A stretch of 64,000 bases of DNA from CAZYJR01 sp964647905 (GCA_964647905.1 CAZYJR010000017.1:1-64000), one strand, 5' to 3'; positions 9,068 through 19,675 are shown, numbered from the stretch's first letter. Notes: generated from the sequence alone by a model not told the origin. Numbers and translations are program-made.

Positions 9068-10489
9068 ATGATCAGAGGAGACGAGCGGATAGGCCGGAGG
9101 GCCCGTTGGAAAAGGATGTTTCCGGCGCTCGCCGCCGCCTGCGTGGTGCTGGCCGTTGTCGGCGGCTTCCTGGCCCGGTCCTGCAATAGGGAGACGGCAC
9201 TCTCGAGGATCAAGAACTCCGGTGTGATAACCGTTCTCACCAGGAACAACGGCCACTGCTATTACAACTACCAGGACAAGGCCATGGGATTCGAGTACGA
9301 CCTGGCCAAGGCCTTTGCGGATTATCTGGGAGTGGGGCTGGAGGTCAAGACGCCCGCTTGGCAGGAGCTCTTTGAAGAGCTCCGGAACGGGGGCGGCGAT
9401 TTTGTGGCCGCCAACATCACCATCACACCGGCCCGAAAGGAGTTGGTGGACTTTTCCATCGGCTACCTAAAGGTGCAGCAGCATGTGGTGGTGCACAAGA
9501 ACAACAATACACTGGATTCAGTGGAGGACCTGAACGGGAAAACAGTGCACGTGCGCCGCGCCACATCCTATCACCAAAGGCTGAGGGAGCTCAGGGAAGA
9601 GGGGTTGGACGTGCGGGTGAGGCTCTACGACGATTTGCCCACCGAAGAGTTCATCCGGATGGTGGCCGAGGGGGAGATCCTGGCCACTGTCGCTGACTCC
9701 AACATCGCCATGCTGAACAGGCGCTACTACCCCGAGGTCAGGCTTGCTTTTCCCATTGATGAACCAGAGTATTTGGGGTGGGCCGTCAGGAAGCAGGATC
9801 GAGCCCTCAAAAAGGCAATGAACCGGTTTTTCTCGGAGATAATGGAGAACGGCACCTTTCCCAGGATTCATAATCGCTATTACGGGAACCTGCACATATT
9901 CGACTATGTGGACCTCCGCAAGTACCACAAGAGGCTCAGCACCCGCCTCCCCAAATATGAGGACGTTATCAAGGAGGCCGCTCAGAGGCACGGGTTCGAC
10001 TGGCGACTGATAGCCGCCATGGTGTATCAGGAGTCCCACATGGACCCGGAGGCGCAGAGCCATACCGGGGTCCGCGGGATAATGCAGCTCACCGGGGTCA
10101 CGGCCAGGGAGCTGGGAGTGGAGGACCGCCTGGATCCGGAGCAGGCCATAAGGGGAGGGGTGAGGTACTTGAAGAAGCTCTATGATCGGTTCGAGGAGGC
10201 CCGGGAACCGGACCGGACTTTCATAGCCCTCGCCTCCTACAACGTGGGCTACGGCCATGTCAGAGACGCCCAGAAGCTGGCCGAGGAGATGGGTATGGAC
10301 CCCAACAGTTGGTCCGCCCTGGAGGAGGTCCTGCCGCTGCTCAGGAATCCCGAGTTTTACAGGGAGACCAAGCACGGATACTGCAGGGGGACCGAGCCGG
10401 TGAGATATGTAAAGCGGATACGGACCTACTATGACATACTCAAGAGGTCGGCCTTGATCCTGGCAAGCGACCAGGGTCCCTCAACCTGA
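9068..10489 (+). CDS. mltF: Membrane-bound lytic murein transglycosylase F
   Basis: A 473-aa envelope enzyme that cleaves the MurNAc-GlcNAc bond of peptidoglycan, forming 1,6-anhydroMurNAc. Residues about 18-36 are an N-terminal membrane anchor. Residues about 50-290 form an SBP_bac_3-type regulatory domain that in MltF senses cell-wall muropeptides. The SLT domain follows (about 300-460), with catalytic Glu322 in VYQESHMDP and the motifs GIMQLT and ALASYNVGYGH. Domain order and length match MltF. Confidence 0.92.
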   Translation: MIRGDERIGRRARWKRMFPALAAACVVLAVVGGFLARSCNRETALSRIKNSGVITVLTRNNGHCYYNYQDKAMGFEYDLAKAFADYLGVGLEVKTPAWQELFEELRNGGGDFVAANITITPARKELVDFSIGYLKVQQHVVVHKNNNTLDSVEDLNGKTVHVRRATSYHQRLRELREEGLDVRVRLYDDLPTEEFIRMVAEGEILATVADSNIAMLNRRYYPEVRLAFPIDEPEYLGWAVRKQDRALKKAMNRFFSEIMENGTFPRIHNRYYGNLHIFDYVDLRKYHKRLSTRLPKYEDVIKEAAQRHGFDWRLIAAMVYQESHMDPEAQSHTGVRGIMQLTGVTARELGVEDRLDPEQAIRGGVRYLKKLYDRFEEAREPDRTFIALASYNVGYGHVRDAQKLAEEMGMDPNSWSALEEVLPLLRNPEFYRETKHGYCRGTEPVRYVKRIRTYYDILKRSALILASDQGPST

Positions 10490-10556
10490 ATCGGACTTTT
10501 CAAACCGCCGCGGTCTTTTCCCACGCGCGGATTCGCCTTCCGGATGAGTTCCCGAA

Positions 10557-12458
10557 ATGAGGCTGAAGGATTTTGATCGATTGTGCTCATTGGGTTATGG
10601 TATGGCCTGGGGTAACTCGAAGCGCGCTGTCAAAGACTCGATTGCCGGGCAAGAGGAGCGAATTGTTCCGGGGTTAGCCCGGCTTCTCGAGGCGGCGGTC
10701 CTTGCCCTGCTGCTGTTTTTTGTTTCGCCTCCCGGCCTCTCGGCCGCCCCCGAAGTCACCTATGTCCCCGCCATGAGGGGAGTGGAAGAGGCCTCACTGG
10801 CGAAACTCCTCCAGCGGGTATCGGACACCTTCACTATGAAGGACAAGAAGCCTGCCAGCCTGGGCCTCCTGGAGAAGCGGATGAAGGAGGACGCCGGGCG
10901 CATGATACAGGCCCTGCGCTCCGAGGGTTACTACGGGGCCGAGGTGACCCATGGGATCGATGCGGGGAGCAGCCCGGTGAGGGCCGAATTCACGGTGCGA
11001 ACCGGGCCGTGCTACACCGTTCGATCAGTGGAAATAGACTACGCGGGCGATCATGTCCCTCCCGCAGACAAGCGCCCGGACCCTCACGAATTGGGTCTCA
11101 AGCCCGGCGATCCGGCGCGGGCGGACGACGTGCTTGCCGCCCGGGACGCGCTTGTGGAGACCCTTCAAAACAGCGGGTATCCCTTTGCGGCCGCGGAGAA
11201 AATGAAAGCGGTGGTGGATCACGCCACCTCCTCGGTCCGGGTGGAGATCGTTGTCTCGTCCGGGCGGCACGCGCTTTTCGGCGAGGTGAAGGTCTCCGGG
11301 CTCGAGGAGGTGGAAGAGGACTTCGTGCTGGGACGCCTGGCCTGGGACAAGGGCGATGAGTTCAGGCGGGACAAGCTCAGGGAGACCCGTGAACGGCTCC
11401 TGGCAACGGGCCTCTTTGCCGCGGCCGACCTCCGCGTTGAAGAGGGCGAGGCGACCGGAGACGGCCCCGTCCCCGTTCACCTGGGTCTCAAGGAGCGGAA
11501 GCATCGCACGGCAAGCGTGGGCCTCAGGTTCCGGACCGACGAGGGCCCGGGGGCAAGGGGCTCCTGGCGGCACCGAAACTACCTGGGAAGAGGCGAGCGG
11601 CTCTCCTTCGGCATCACCCTTTCTCCGGATATCGCCGGGGCCGAGGGCGCCTTCCGCAAGCCCGAGTTCCTGCGCGAGGATCAGTCCCTCCTGCTGGAGG
11701 CGGCCGCCGGCACGGAAAGCCCCGAGGCTTATACCACCCACAGTTTCAGCGGCCTGGGCGGGCTGGAACGGCAAATATCAGAGGGGCTGACCGCAGGGGC
11801 GGGTTTGGGATTCAAGGTCTCCAGGGTGGACCACCTGGGAACCGAGGACACCTTTGCTCTCGTATCCCTGCCCGTCCGGCTGGACTGGGATTCGAGCAAC
11901 GACCTCCTGGACCCTACAAAGGGGACCAGGGCCGGGCTCCGAGCCGCCCCCTTTGCGGATCTGGCGGGGAATGACTTGAAGTTCCTAAAGGCGCAGGCCT
12001 CTCTCACCCGCTACATGGAGATAAGCCGCAAACCGTCCTTGGTCCTGGTGGCGAGGGCCGGCTTGGGGAGCATCGTGGGCGCCGAGCGGGACGATGTCCC
12101 TGCGGACGAGAGGTTCTTCGCAGGAGGAGGGGGCTCGGTCCGCGGCGTACCCTATCAGACCGCCGGCCCGCTCTCCGGGACCGAGCCGATCGGCGGGAGA
12201 TCACTGCTGGAGATCTCCACCGAGCTCAGGTTGCGCATGACCAAGTCCCTGGGGCTGGTGGGATTCATCGACGGAGGAAGCGTATTCGAGGACCCCCTGC
12301 CCGGATCGGACGGGGAGCTCTACTGGGGAGTGGGTGCGGGGATACGCTACTTCACCTTTCTCGGGCCGCTTCGTTTGGACTTGGCCTTGCCGCTGGACAG
12401 ACGGGAAGGAGTGGATGACGCCTTCCAGGTCTATCTCAGCGTGGGTCAAGCCTTTTGA
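10557..12458 (+). CDS. tamA: Outer-membrane assembly factor TamA (BamA/Omp85 superfamily)
   Basis: A 633-aa Omp85-family protein. A hydrophobic export signal (VLALLLFFVSPPGLSA) lies around residues 45-60, so the true start may be one of the later start codons. POTRA repeats follow (one begins near TVRSVEIDYAG, another at ALFGEVKVSGLE). The C-terminal 16-strand surface-antigen barrel includes the RFFAGGGGSVRG lid-lock region and ends in an aromatic residue (VGQAF). TamA acts with TamB in moving outer-membrane proteins and phospholipids to the outer membrane, and the tamB gene starts 28 bp downstream. Confidence 0.88.
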   Translation: MRLKDFDRLCSLGYGMAWGNSKRAVKDSIAGQEERIVPGLARLLEAAVLALLLFFVSPPGLSAAPEVTYVPAMRGVEEASLAKLLQRVSDTFTMKDKKPASLGLLEKRMKEDAGRMIQALRSEGYYGAEVTHGIDAGSSPVRAEFTVRTGPCYTVRSVEIDYAGDHVPPADKRPDPHELGLKPGDPARADDVLAARDALVETLQNSGYPFAAAEKMKAVVDHATSSVRVEIVVSSGRHALFGEVKVSGLEEVEEDFVLGRLAWDKGDEFRRDKLRETRERLLATGLFAAADLRVEEGEATGDGPVPVHLGLKERKHRTASVGLRFRTDEGPGARGSWRHRNYLGRGERLSFGITLSPDIAGAEGAFRKPEFLREDQSLLLEAAAGTESPEAYTTHSFSGLGGLERQISEGLTAGAGLGFKVSRVDHLGTEDTFALVSLPVRLDWDSSNDLLDPTKGTRAGLRAAPFADLAGNDLKFLKAQASLTRYMEISRKPSLVLVARAGLGSIVGAERDDVPADERFFAGGGGSVRGVPYQTAGPLSGTEPIGGRSLLEISTELRLRMTKSLGLVGFIDGGSVFEDPLPGSDGELYWGVGAGIRYFTFLGPLRLDLALPLDRREGVDDAFQVYLSVGQAF

Positions 12459-12486
12459 ACCGGGACGGGAAGTTTGTCCAAATCGT

Positions 12487-15400
12487 ATGAATAACAATCT
12501 CGAAGAGATCATTCCGGAGCGAAGGGCCGGCGATTCCACCGGGGCGGGCTGCTCGGGCGGGAGACGCCCGCTATTGGTCCGAGTCTTGTTGTGGGTGCCT
12601 GCATTTTGCGGGGTGGTGCTGGTGGCTGTTGCGGGTCTCTTTGCCGCCCTTCAGACCCAGACCGGGAGGGAGAGGCTGGTTCAGTGGGTGGAGGAGACCG
12701 CCCTGGCACGGGCCGGTCTGGTCCTGGAGATAGGCCCCGTCCATGGAGTCTTCCCCTTGGACTTTGACGTGGAGACGCTCGTCTTGGGGGACCAGGAAGG
12801 CCCCTGGCTCAGAGTGAAAGGGTTTTCGTTCGGATGGGCGGTAGGGGATCTCCTGGACGGGCGCCTGCGGGTCCCGCTTCTCAGTGCGCAAGAGATGGAC
12901 CTGGTGAGGCTCCCTGCCGGTACCGGGGAGGAGGAGCGCGGGCCGGCCAAGGCGCCCGGATGGCCTCCGTCTTTGCCCCCGGTGCTGATAGACCACTTGG
13001 GAGTCGACAGGCTGAGGATAAGGGAGGAGGTCCTGGGCGAGGAGGCGCTCTTGAGGGTCCGGGCGCACATGGCCCTTGCCGGGGAAGGCGGCCTGATTCG
13101 GGGTGAATGCCTGGCCGGGAGGCTGGAGGGTCCGGGGGAGAGGCTGCGGGCCCGCTGGGGATTCCGGCCCCACCCGGCCGTCCTGGATCTGGAAATGGAC
13201 TTCAAGGCCCCTGCGGGCGGGCTCCTTTCCAGGGCCTTGGGCGTGGACCCGGGCTCGGTGATGATCCGGCTCGAGGGGGACGGGCCTCCCGGCGGTTGGG
13301 AGGGCCGCCTTGACGTCTCGAGCTCCTCGCTGGGTTCCCTGGATAGCAATGTCCTGGTCAGGCTATCCCGGGAGGAATTCGGGCTGGCGGCCGAGGGGAC
13401 CCTGGAGCCGGCCCCCGGGCTCGTCCCCGCCCCTGTCCCGGCGGGGGCTCTTTCTTTCACCCTGGACGGATCGTACGGCGGCTCGGGGACGGTGAGTTTG
13501 ACGCAGTTGGATCTTGCTTCCGGCGGGGCCCGGGCCTCGGTCAAGGGCGAGATGGACTTGGATTCGATGGAGATCCAGGCCGGCCTGGAGTTGGCTGTGC
13601 CGGAATTGTCCGGAGCCGACTTGGGCCTCCCACAGGGGAGTACCGGCCCGATCGGACTCCTGGCGGAGATTTCGGGTCATGCGACCAGGCCGGCCTGCGA
13701 GGTTCGGATCTCCATCCGGGAGCCCAAGGCCCCGGGGTTCAGGGCCGAGACCTTGTCCGCCTTTTTGGAGGGCCGCCTCCCCATTCGGACCCTCCCGGCG
13801 CTCCAGGGCCTGGAGGTCAAGGCGAATGGAGAGGTGGATTCCCCGATCTTTTCGGTCGGGGGTACGGAGATCCGCGAGCCTGGAATCCGGTGGTCGGTAA
13901 ACGCCTCGCTCCCGGACAAGACCTCGGTGTCCATCGAGTCCCTGCATATCTCCGATGGTAACGCAGATCTGGGTTTTTCGGGCCTCCTCCGCCCGAGCGA
14001 CCTTTTTCTGGAGGGCCGCGCCCGGGCCCGGGTGAGGGACCTCTCAAGCCTTCCCGTGAAGCCGTTTAGCGGCTTCCATGGGGGGCTGGAGCTGAAGGCC
14101 CGGTTGGAGGGAAACGGTCTCACCCGGGATCTGAGTGTGGATATGGAGGCCGATCTCAGGCGGCCGGGCCCTTTTCCCCCGGCCCTCTCCGCACTTGCGG
14201 GCGATCTCGTGCGGGCGGAGTCCCTGGTGGAGGTCTCGGGCGGGGAGAGGATCGTCGTTCAGCGCTTTGCAGTCCGGGGGGCGGCCGCGGAAGCGGCCGG
14301 GGAAGGGGAATTGGATCTGGCAAAGGGTGACGCATCGGGCGTGCTCCGGGTCGATGTGCCCGAACTGGAAAAGCTTTCCCCCTTCCTGGGGATGGGCGTC
14401 CGGGGCAAGGCCAGGGTCGAAGCGAAGGCGCGGGATCTCCTGGGCGCCCCCCGGGGACACGGGTCGGTCAAGGTGGAGAGCGACAAGGGGATTTTCCGCG
14501 GGGAGACCGGGTTCACGTTGAAGCAAGGATCCCTTGCCCTGGACCGGATCACCTTGATCGGACCCGGTGCGTCGGTCTCAGGCGGGGTCGAGGTGAACCT
14601 CGAGACGGCCTGCCTGGATGGAAGCCTGAAGGCCGAGATGTCCGAGTTGGCCGCCCTCCCAATCCCGGGAGACTCGGGACTTTCCGGCTGCGCCGTGCTG
14701 GAGACCGTTTTTTCCGAGGAGAGAGGGAGGCAGGATATCAGGCTGGAGCTCCTGGCCGAGGACGTCTCAGGGCCTTTCGGCAGCCTGGCCCGGGCGGAGG
14801 TCAAAGGGAGCGCGAGGGACGTCACGGGCACCCCGAAGGGGCGGGCAGAGGTCGACATCTCCTTGCTGGACCCGGCGCCCGGTCTCATGGTGGAGCGGGC
14901 CGGGCTGATCGCTGAGGGCGGTCGAGACCGAGTGGATTTCTCATTGAGCGCCCGGGGGGATTTCAAGGAACCCTTCAACCTCGATGCAGCAGGCCTCTGG
15001 AACTCGGGGGAGGGCGCCCGTGAGCTCCTGATCCGCGAGCTTCAAGCCTCTTTGGGCGGCCACAACTTGGCCCTGGAGGAACCATTGCTGCTCGAGGGCC
15101 GGGACGGTTACCTGGAGGTACACCGGAGCTCCATGGGGCTGGACTCGGGCCGGATCACGCTCCGGGGCAAGGTCTCCGAGCTCATTGAGGCCGAGGTGTC
15201 CCTTGAGGCCTTGCCACTTGATTTTCTCCGGGTTTGGGGTTTGCCCGATGCAGGAGGCTTGGCTTCGGGGAGACTGAGGGTTCGGGGGACTCCGGCGGCC
15301 CCGGAGGGCTTGCTCGCCCTGGACATAAAGGGGATCAAGCCGGCGGATCCCCAGCTCCGGGGCCTCCCGGAGCTGGAGCTCTCCTCCACGGTCAACCTGG

Positions 15401-16818
15401 AAGGGGGGCTGATGGAGGCACGGGCCCAATTGACAGGAGGGGGTCAAGACTTGCTGGAGGCCGTGTTGGAGGCGCCCGTTGAGGCGGGCCTAAGGCCGTT
15501 CGTCTTTTCTCTGCCCCCCGAAGGTCCGATCCGAGGGTTTGCCTCGATGGACATGGATCTTCGCCCTGTCCCCGGCTGGCTGGGCCTGGAGGAGCACAGG
15601 CTCGCCGGTATGCTGGAGGGGGAGGCGACACTTCGGGGGACCCCCGCCTCGCCCGAGATCCGGGGTCGAATACACCTGAGGGACGGGGCCTACGAGTATA
15701 TCCCGGGCGGCACCGTGTTGCGCGGGCTCGAGGTCCTCGCCGCCGTGGAGGACGACGAGCTCGTCCTGGAGCGGCTCTCAGCAGGCGACGGAGACCAGGG
15801 CAGTCTGGAGATCCACGGCCGGCTTGGGCTGGACCCGGAAAAGGACCTGCCCTTTGAGGCGGTTATGGAGATGTCCGGGCTCAGGCTGGTGCGCCTGGAC
15901 GAGTTGACCGCGGTTACGGGCGGGAGTTTGAAGGTCACCGGCTCGGCCGGGTCTGCGGCGGTTTCCGGCCGGGTGCGTGTGGACTCGGCCGAGGCGCGGA
16001 TACCGGAGAGGCTTCCGCCCAGGATAACCGAACTCAGTGTGGAGGAGGTCAATGCGCCCCCGGGCGGGAGGACCGCTCCCGGGGGTAAGGAGGCCGGGGC
16101 CGCAAGGGATGTGTCCCTGGACCTGGGGATAGTGATCCCCGGGAGGGTTTTCGTGCGCGGGAGGGGGCTGGACTCGGAATGGGAAGGGGAGCTGGAGATA
16201 AAGGGAGACGCCGCCGGTCCGGCCGTACGGGGGGAGCTCTCCATTGTCCGCGGGCACTATGACTTCTTGGGAACACGTTTTGATCTGGCATCAGGGACTC
16301 TATTCTTTGACGGCTCTTACCCGCCCTCGCCGGTACTGAACGTGACGGCACAGACCCGCACCGCTGACATGACCGCACGGGTGATCCTAAGCGGGACCCC
16401 CGCCTCGCCCGGGATCCGGCTGGAATCCGATCCTCCTTACCCGCGGGACGAGATCATGGCCCGGATCCTGTTCGGCCGGAGCCTCGCCACCCTCACCCCG
16501 CTCCAGGCACTGAAGCTGGCCGCTGCAGTGGACGCCTTGGCGGGTGGAGGGGCTTTGGGTTTCATGGGCAAGGCCCAGCAGGCCGTAGGCGTTGATCAAC
16601 TGGAGGTCAGGGAGGCCGGGGCCGGGGAAAACGCCGCCACCCTGGCGGTGGGGAAGTACATGGGTGAGGACGTATACCTGGAGGTGGAAAAGGGCCTGGG
16701 CACGGAGGGAGGCAGGGTCTCCCTGGAGTACGAGGTCACCCCCAGGATAACCGTGGAGACCGAAGTGGGCTCCGACGCGGGCGGAGGAGTGGGCATAAAG
16801 TGGAAATGGGACTACTGA
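12487..16818 (+). CDS. tamB: Translocation and assembly module TamB (DUF490)
   Basis: A 1,443-aa protein of the AsmA/TamB/VPS13 bridge type. One N-terminal membrane helix (about residues 28-52) anchors it in the inner membrane. A very long body of repeating amphipathic beta strands follows, expected to form a hydrophobic groove across the periplasm. The conserved DUF490 end carries FEG-like strands, SYPPSPVLNVTAQTRT and a final ITVETEVGSD...GIKWKWDY. The ATG at 12487 is preferred because an upstream frame would overlap tamA by 125 bp. The last 7 bp overlap the convergent mechanosensitive-channel gene. Confidence 0.9.
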   Translation: MNNNLEEIIPERRAGDSTGAGCSGGRRPLLVRVLLWVPAFCGVVLVAVAGLFAALQTQTGRERLVQWVEETALARAGLVLEIGPVHGVFPLDFDVETLVLGDQEGPWLRVKGFSFGWAVGDLLDGRLRVPLLSAQEMDLVRLPAGTGEEERGPAKAPGWPPSLPPVLIDHLGVDRLRIREEVLGEEALLRVRAHMALAGEGGLIRGECLAGRLEGPGERLRARWGFRPHPAVLDLEMDFKAPAGGLLSRALGVDPGSVMIRLEGDGPPGGWEGRLDVSSSSLGSLDSNVLVRLSREEFGLAAEGTLEPAPGLVPAPVPAGALSFTLDGSYGGSGTVSLTQLDLASGGARASVKGEMDLDSMEIQAGLELAVPELSGADLGLPQGSTGPIGLLAEISGHATRPACEVRISIREPKAPGFRAETLSAFLEGRLPIRTLPALQGLEVKANGEVDSPIFSVGGTEIREPGIRWSVNASLPDKTSVSIESLHISDGNADLGFSGLLRPSDLFLEGRARARVRDLSSLPVKPFSGFHGGLELKARLEGNGLTRDLSVDMEADLRRPGPFPPALSALAGDLVRAESLVEVSGGERIVVQRFAVRGAAAEAAGEGELDLAKGDASGVLRVDVPELEKLSPFLGMGVRGKARVEAKARDLLGAPRGHGSVKVESDKGIFRGETGFTLKQGSLALDRITLIGPGASVSGGVEVNLETACLDGSLKAEMSELAALPIPGDSGLSGCAVLETVFSEERGRQDIRLELLAEDVSGPFGSLARAEVKGSARDVTGTPKGRAEVDISLLDPAPGLMVERAGLIAEGGRDRVDFSLSARGDFKEPFNLDAAGLWNSGEGARELLIRELQASLGGHNLALEEPLLLEGRDGYLEVHRSSMGLDSGRITLRGKVSELIEAEVSLEALPLDFLRVWGLPDAGGLASGRLRVRGTPAAPEGLLALDIKGIKPADPQLRGLPELELSSTVNLEGGLMEARAQLTGGGQDLLEAVLEAPVEAGLRPFVFSLPPEGPIRGFASMDMDLRPVPGWLGLEEHRLAGMLEGEATLRGTPASPEIRGRIHLRDGAYEYIPGGTVLRGLEVLAAVEDDELVLERLSAGDGDQGSLEIHGRLGLDPEKDLPFEAVMEMSGLRLVRLDELTAVTGGSLKVTGSAGSAAVSGRVRVDSAEARIPERLPPRITELSVEEVNAPPGGRTAPGGKEAGAARDVSLDLGIVIPGRVFVRGRGLDSEWEGELEIKGDAAGPAVRGELSIVRGHYDFLGTRFDLASGTLFFDGSYPPSPVLNVTAQTRTADMTARVILSGTPASPGIRLESDPPYPRDEIMARILFGRSLATLTPLQALKLAAAVDALAGGGALGFMGKAQQAVGVDQLEVREAGAGENAATLAVGKYMGEDVYLEVEKGLGTEGGRVSLEYEVTPRITVETEVGSDAGGGVGIKWKWDY

Positions 16819-19022
16819 CCGGTCCCTTCCTCGTCCGCTCGGGCCATGTGTATGTTCAGCGGAGGAGCGGGCTCGGCCTTGGGAACCCCCAGGTATATCG
16901 TCCTGTGCGGGAACGGGATCTCTATGCCCCGCTCGTCGAATACGCGCTTCATACGGCGGTAGAACTCGCGCCGTATCCCCCACTGCTTGAGCGGCCTCGT
17001 GGTGAACCGGATCCTGATGACCACCGCCGAGTCGTCGAAGCGGTCCAGGCCGAAGATCTCCAGGGGCTCCAGTATGTCGCCGCCGAAGTCCGGGTCCTCC
17101 TTTAGCTCGTTTCCTATTTCCTTCAACACCTCGATCACCTGATCCACATCCTCCCTGTAGGCTATGCCCACGTCCATGACCGCCCTGGAGAACTCCTTGG
17201 TGAAGTTGGTGAGGACTTCAATGGAGCTGTTGGGGATCACATGGACGCTCCCATGCAGATCCCTCAGGCGCACGGTCCTCAGGCCAACACTCTCCACCAG
17301 GCCGCCTTTCCCCCCCAAGTCGGCCCAGTCTCCCACCCTCACGCTCTCCTCGAACAGGATGAAAAGGCCGTTGATCAGGTCCTTTACCAGGGTCTGGGCC
17401 CCGAAGCCCACGGCCAGGCCCACGATGCCCGCCCCGGCCAGGATGGGAGTCGTATCCACCCCGAGTCTTCCCAGCACCACGATTCCGCCCACGAATCCCG
17501 CACCCAGGCTGACCGCTGTCCTGACCATGGGGACCAGTGTCTGGGTCTTCTGTGACGGGACCTTGCCCTCGCGGGGGCGAAGCAGGTACTGGGACAAGGC
17601 CAGGTTGAGCTGGATCACCAGGAAGACCACCCCCAGGGTCACGCCAATGGTGATCACCCGGAGCACGATCAAGGCCCCGGTATCCGAGGAGATAAAGGCC
17701 CCGACCGGTATTCCCCAGATCTGGGCTATGACTCCTCCTCCTATCACCATGATGACCGCTGAGAAGACCTTTCTTATTACCGTTATGTACCTGTTGGCCT
17801 TTTCTTCGAAGCCTGGGAAACGGTCCTTGATGCGCTCCCGAATGGCGAAGAGGCGCTTGAACAAGAGATGCAGGAGCCGCAAGGCTGCAAAGACCAGAGG
17901 GACGGCGACCACGGTTCCCAGGGTGGCCTTGAGTAGATAGCTGAATCCCTTGCCGTAGTTGACGATGAGAAAGAGGAAGACCGTCCAGGTGTAGATCACG
18001 ACTACGGCAGGGAGATAACGGGTGCCCCTCCTGCCCCAGACCCGCCTCTTCCCGCCCGCCTCGGTCTCCATGTCTGCGGGCTCTTCCAGGCGCATCCTCA
18101 AGTCCCGGCCGAGTTGCAGGATTAAGACGGTCACCATCGCCGGGAATCCCAGCAGCAAGAGCCCCCGGATAAAGGCCGAGGCGGATCCCGGGGCCTCCGC
18201 AATGGCCAGGAATCCCATCAGAACGGCGTAGAAGGCCCCGTAATTGGCGAACCGCTTGAGCCACAACCAGTAGTAGTTGGCGGTCTCATCACCCATGGGG
18301 GCCGCTCTCAGGCGGGCCTCGTCCGGGGACAGGAAGGCCCGAAAGGCCTCCACCGCCACCCTGTATAGAAACGCAACCGTGAATACGTGAAAGACCAGGG
18401 CCCGCCAGGGGGCGGGAGACGGTAAGACCCGGAAAAGAACGAAGAGGGATAAAAGGGCCAGCCCGGAAGGGATTATGGAGAGGAGCCAGCGCATCAACGC
18501 CCGGCCCAGCCGCACGCCCATGTGGCCCAAGTCCTCCGGGGCCGACGGAAGACGGGGGCGCAGGATGAGGCGCAGGATCAAGGCCAGGAGGAGGGCGGCC
18601 GCCAGAGCCGCTGCGGTGCGCAGGAGGGCGCTGCGATTCTCGGGTTGCGAAAGGAAGTCCAGGGTCGCGCGCAGCGCTCCGGGGGGCCCGGCCAGCAATT
18701 CCCCTGTGCGCGCAGCGGACCGGATCACCTGAGCCGAGAGCCTCTCGAATGAAGCGAAAACCTCCTCCATTCCGAGCAGCGGTTCCTCCTTAGGGAGCGG
18801 CTCCTTTTCCGCTGCTCCAGGGGCCTTTTGCGCCTCTGCCAGGGCCCTCAGCCGCTCCAACAGGACCTCCCTCTCTTTAGGGTCCTCGATGACCCGAACG
18901 AGCTCCTGTATGTCCGGGGCCGGAGCCTCCTCGGGCGCCGCAGCGACCCCTTGGCCCGCCATCAACGCCTGGATGAGGAAAACGAAAAAGACCCAGCGGA
19001 AAACCGATCCGGCTCCTCTCAT
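16812..19022 (-). CDS. Large MscS-family mechanosensitive channel
   Basis: A 736-aa channel of the multi-helix MscS/YbdG-MscK type. It starts with a signal-like segment (residues 8-28), followed by a periplasmic acidic stretch and then about nine to ten membrane helices. The pore helix and beta domain are clear: GAGIVGLAVGFGAQTLVKDL followed by FEESVRVGDW and VHVIPNSSI. The cytosolic part ends with FPHRTIYLGV. A GGAGG site lies 9 bp upstream of the ATG. It should gate on membrane tension in hypo-osmotic shock. Confidence 0.9.
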   Translation of the reverse strand: MRGAGSVFRWVFFVFLIQALMAGQGVAAAPEEAPAPDIQELVRVIEDPKEREVLLERLRALAEAQKAPGAAEKEPLPKEEPLLGMEEVFASFERLSAQVIRSAARTGELLAGPPGALRATLDFLSQPENRSALLRTAAALAAALLLALILRLILRPRLPSAPEDLGHMGVRLGRALMRWLLSIIPSGLALLSLFVLFRVLPSPAPWRALVFHVFTVAFLYRVAVEAFRAFLSPDEARLRAAPMGDETANYYWLWLKRFANYGAFYAVLMGFLAIAEAPGSASAFIRGLLLLGFPAMVTVLILQLGRDLRMRLEEPADMETEAGGKRRVWGRRGTRYLPAVVVIYTWTVFLFLIVNYGKGFSYLLKATLGTVVAVPLVFAALRLLHLLFKRLFAIRERIKDRFPGFEEKANRYITVIRKVFSAVIMVIGGGVIAQIWGIPVGAFISSDTGALIVLRVITIGVTLGVVFLVIQLNLALSQYLLRPREGKVPSQKTQTLVPMVRTAVSLGAGFVGGIVVLGRLGVDTTPILAGAGIVGLAVGFGAQTLVKDLINGLFILFEESVRVGDWADLGGKGGLVESVGLRTVRLRDLHGSVHVIPNSSIEVLTNFTKEFSRAVMDVGIAYREDVDQVIEVLKEIGNELKEDPDFGGDILEPLEIFGLDRFDDSAVVIRIRFTTRPLKQWGIRREFYRRMKRVFDERGIEIPFPHRTIYLGVPKAEPAPPLNIHMARADEEGTGQ

Positions 19023-19195
19023 GTCGGAGACCTCCTTTTCGTCTTACCGGCGTCCTGTGTATCGCACATCGGAACGGCGCAATTCTTACACAACCGGACT
19101 CGGGTTGGCAATTCAGTTCCGGACCCCCTCTCCTCGCTCGCAGCCGCCGGGTGATTCAGCGGTTGATCTTGATTATACCCGGCCGATCCGATACC

Positions 19196-19675
19196 ATGCC
19201 ACGCACAATGAAGATATTGCTTTGCGGGACGGGGCCGATTTCGGAGGAGCGCTTGAAGCGCCTGCCCGATATCCTGGAATCCGAGTGCCGGAGGGAGAGC
19301 GCGGGCGTGGCTCTCCTGCCCGCAATGGAGGCGGCCAGGTTCGATTCGCTCACCCGCCCGGTTCTGGTGGGCCTGGCCCTGATGGTGAAGATAGTCCCGG
19401 CCCTCCTCTTCGTACTGAGAGGGGTGGGGCTGCGCAGGTCCTTGAACGCCGGGGTGCTCCTATCCTCCCGTCTCAGCCTAATAATAGTGGCCGCTTCGAT
19501 AGGCCTTCAGGCCGGGTTTATCAGCGAGGCCTTCAAGGATTCCATAGTGCTATTGGCCGTGATCACCTGCCTGCTGGGTCCCAGTCTTTTCAAGGTCCTG
19601 CACGGGTCCGAGACCCGGGGCGGTCCACCGGCCGAGTCCGGCCGCGGGATGGAAGCGCCCTGGGCCGGGATGTAG
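19196..19675 (+). pseudogene. Remnant of a cation:proton antiporter (CPA2/Kef type), C-terminal helices only
   Basis: The 159-aa reading frame matches only the end of a Kef/NhaP-like Na+(K+)/H+ antiporter: LTRPVLVGLALMVKIVPALL, then GVGLRRSLNAGVLLSSRLSL and GFISEAFKDSIVLLAV, the order of the last three helices of the family. A full exchanger has about 380-400 residues with 12-13 helices; the first about nine are missing. The first about 45 residues (MKILLCGTGPISEERLKRLP) do not resemble the family. It is probably a deletion derivative. A short functional membrane protein cannot be excluded, since the frame is intact and starts with ATG (a GTG at 19151 is also in frame). Confidence 0.6.
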
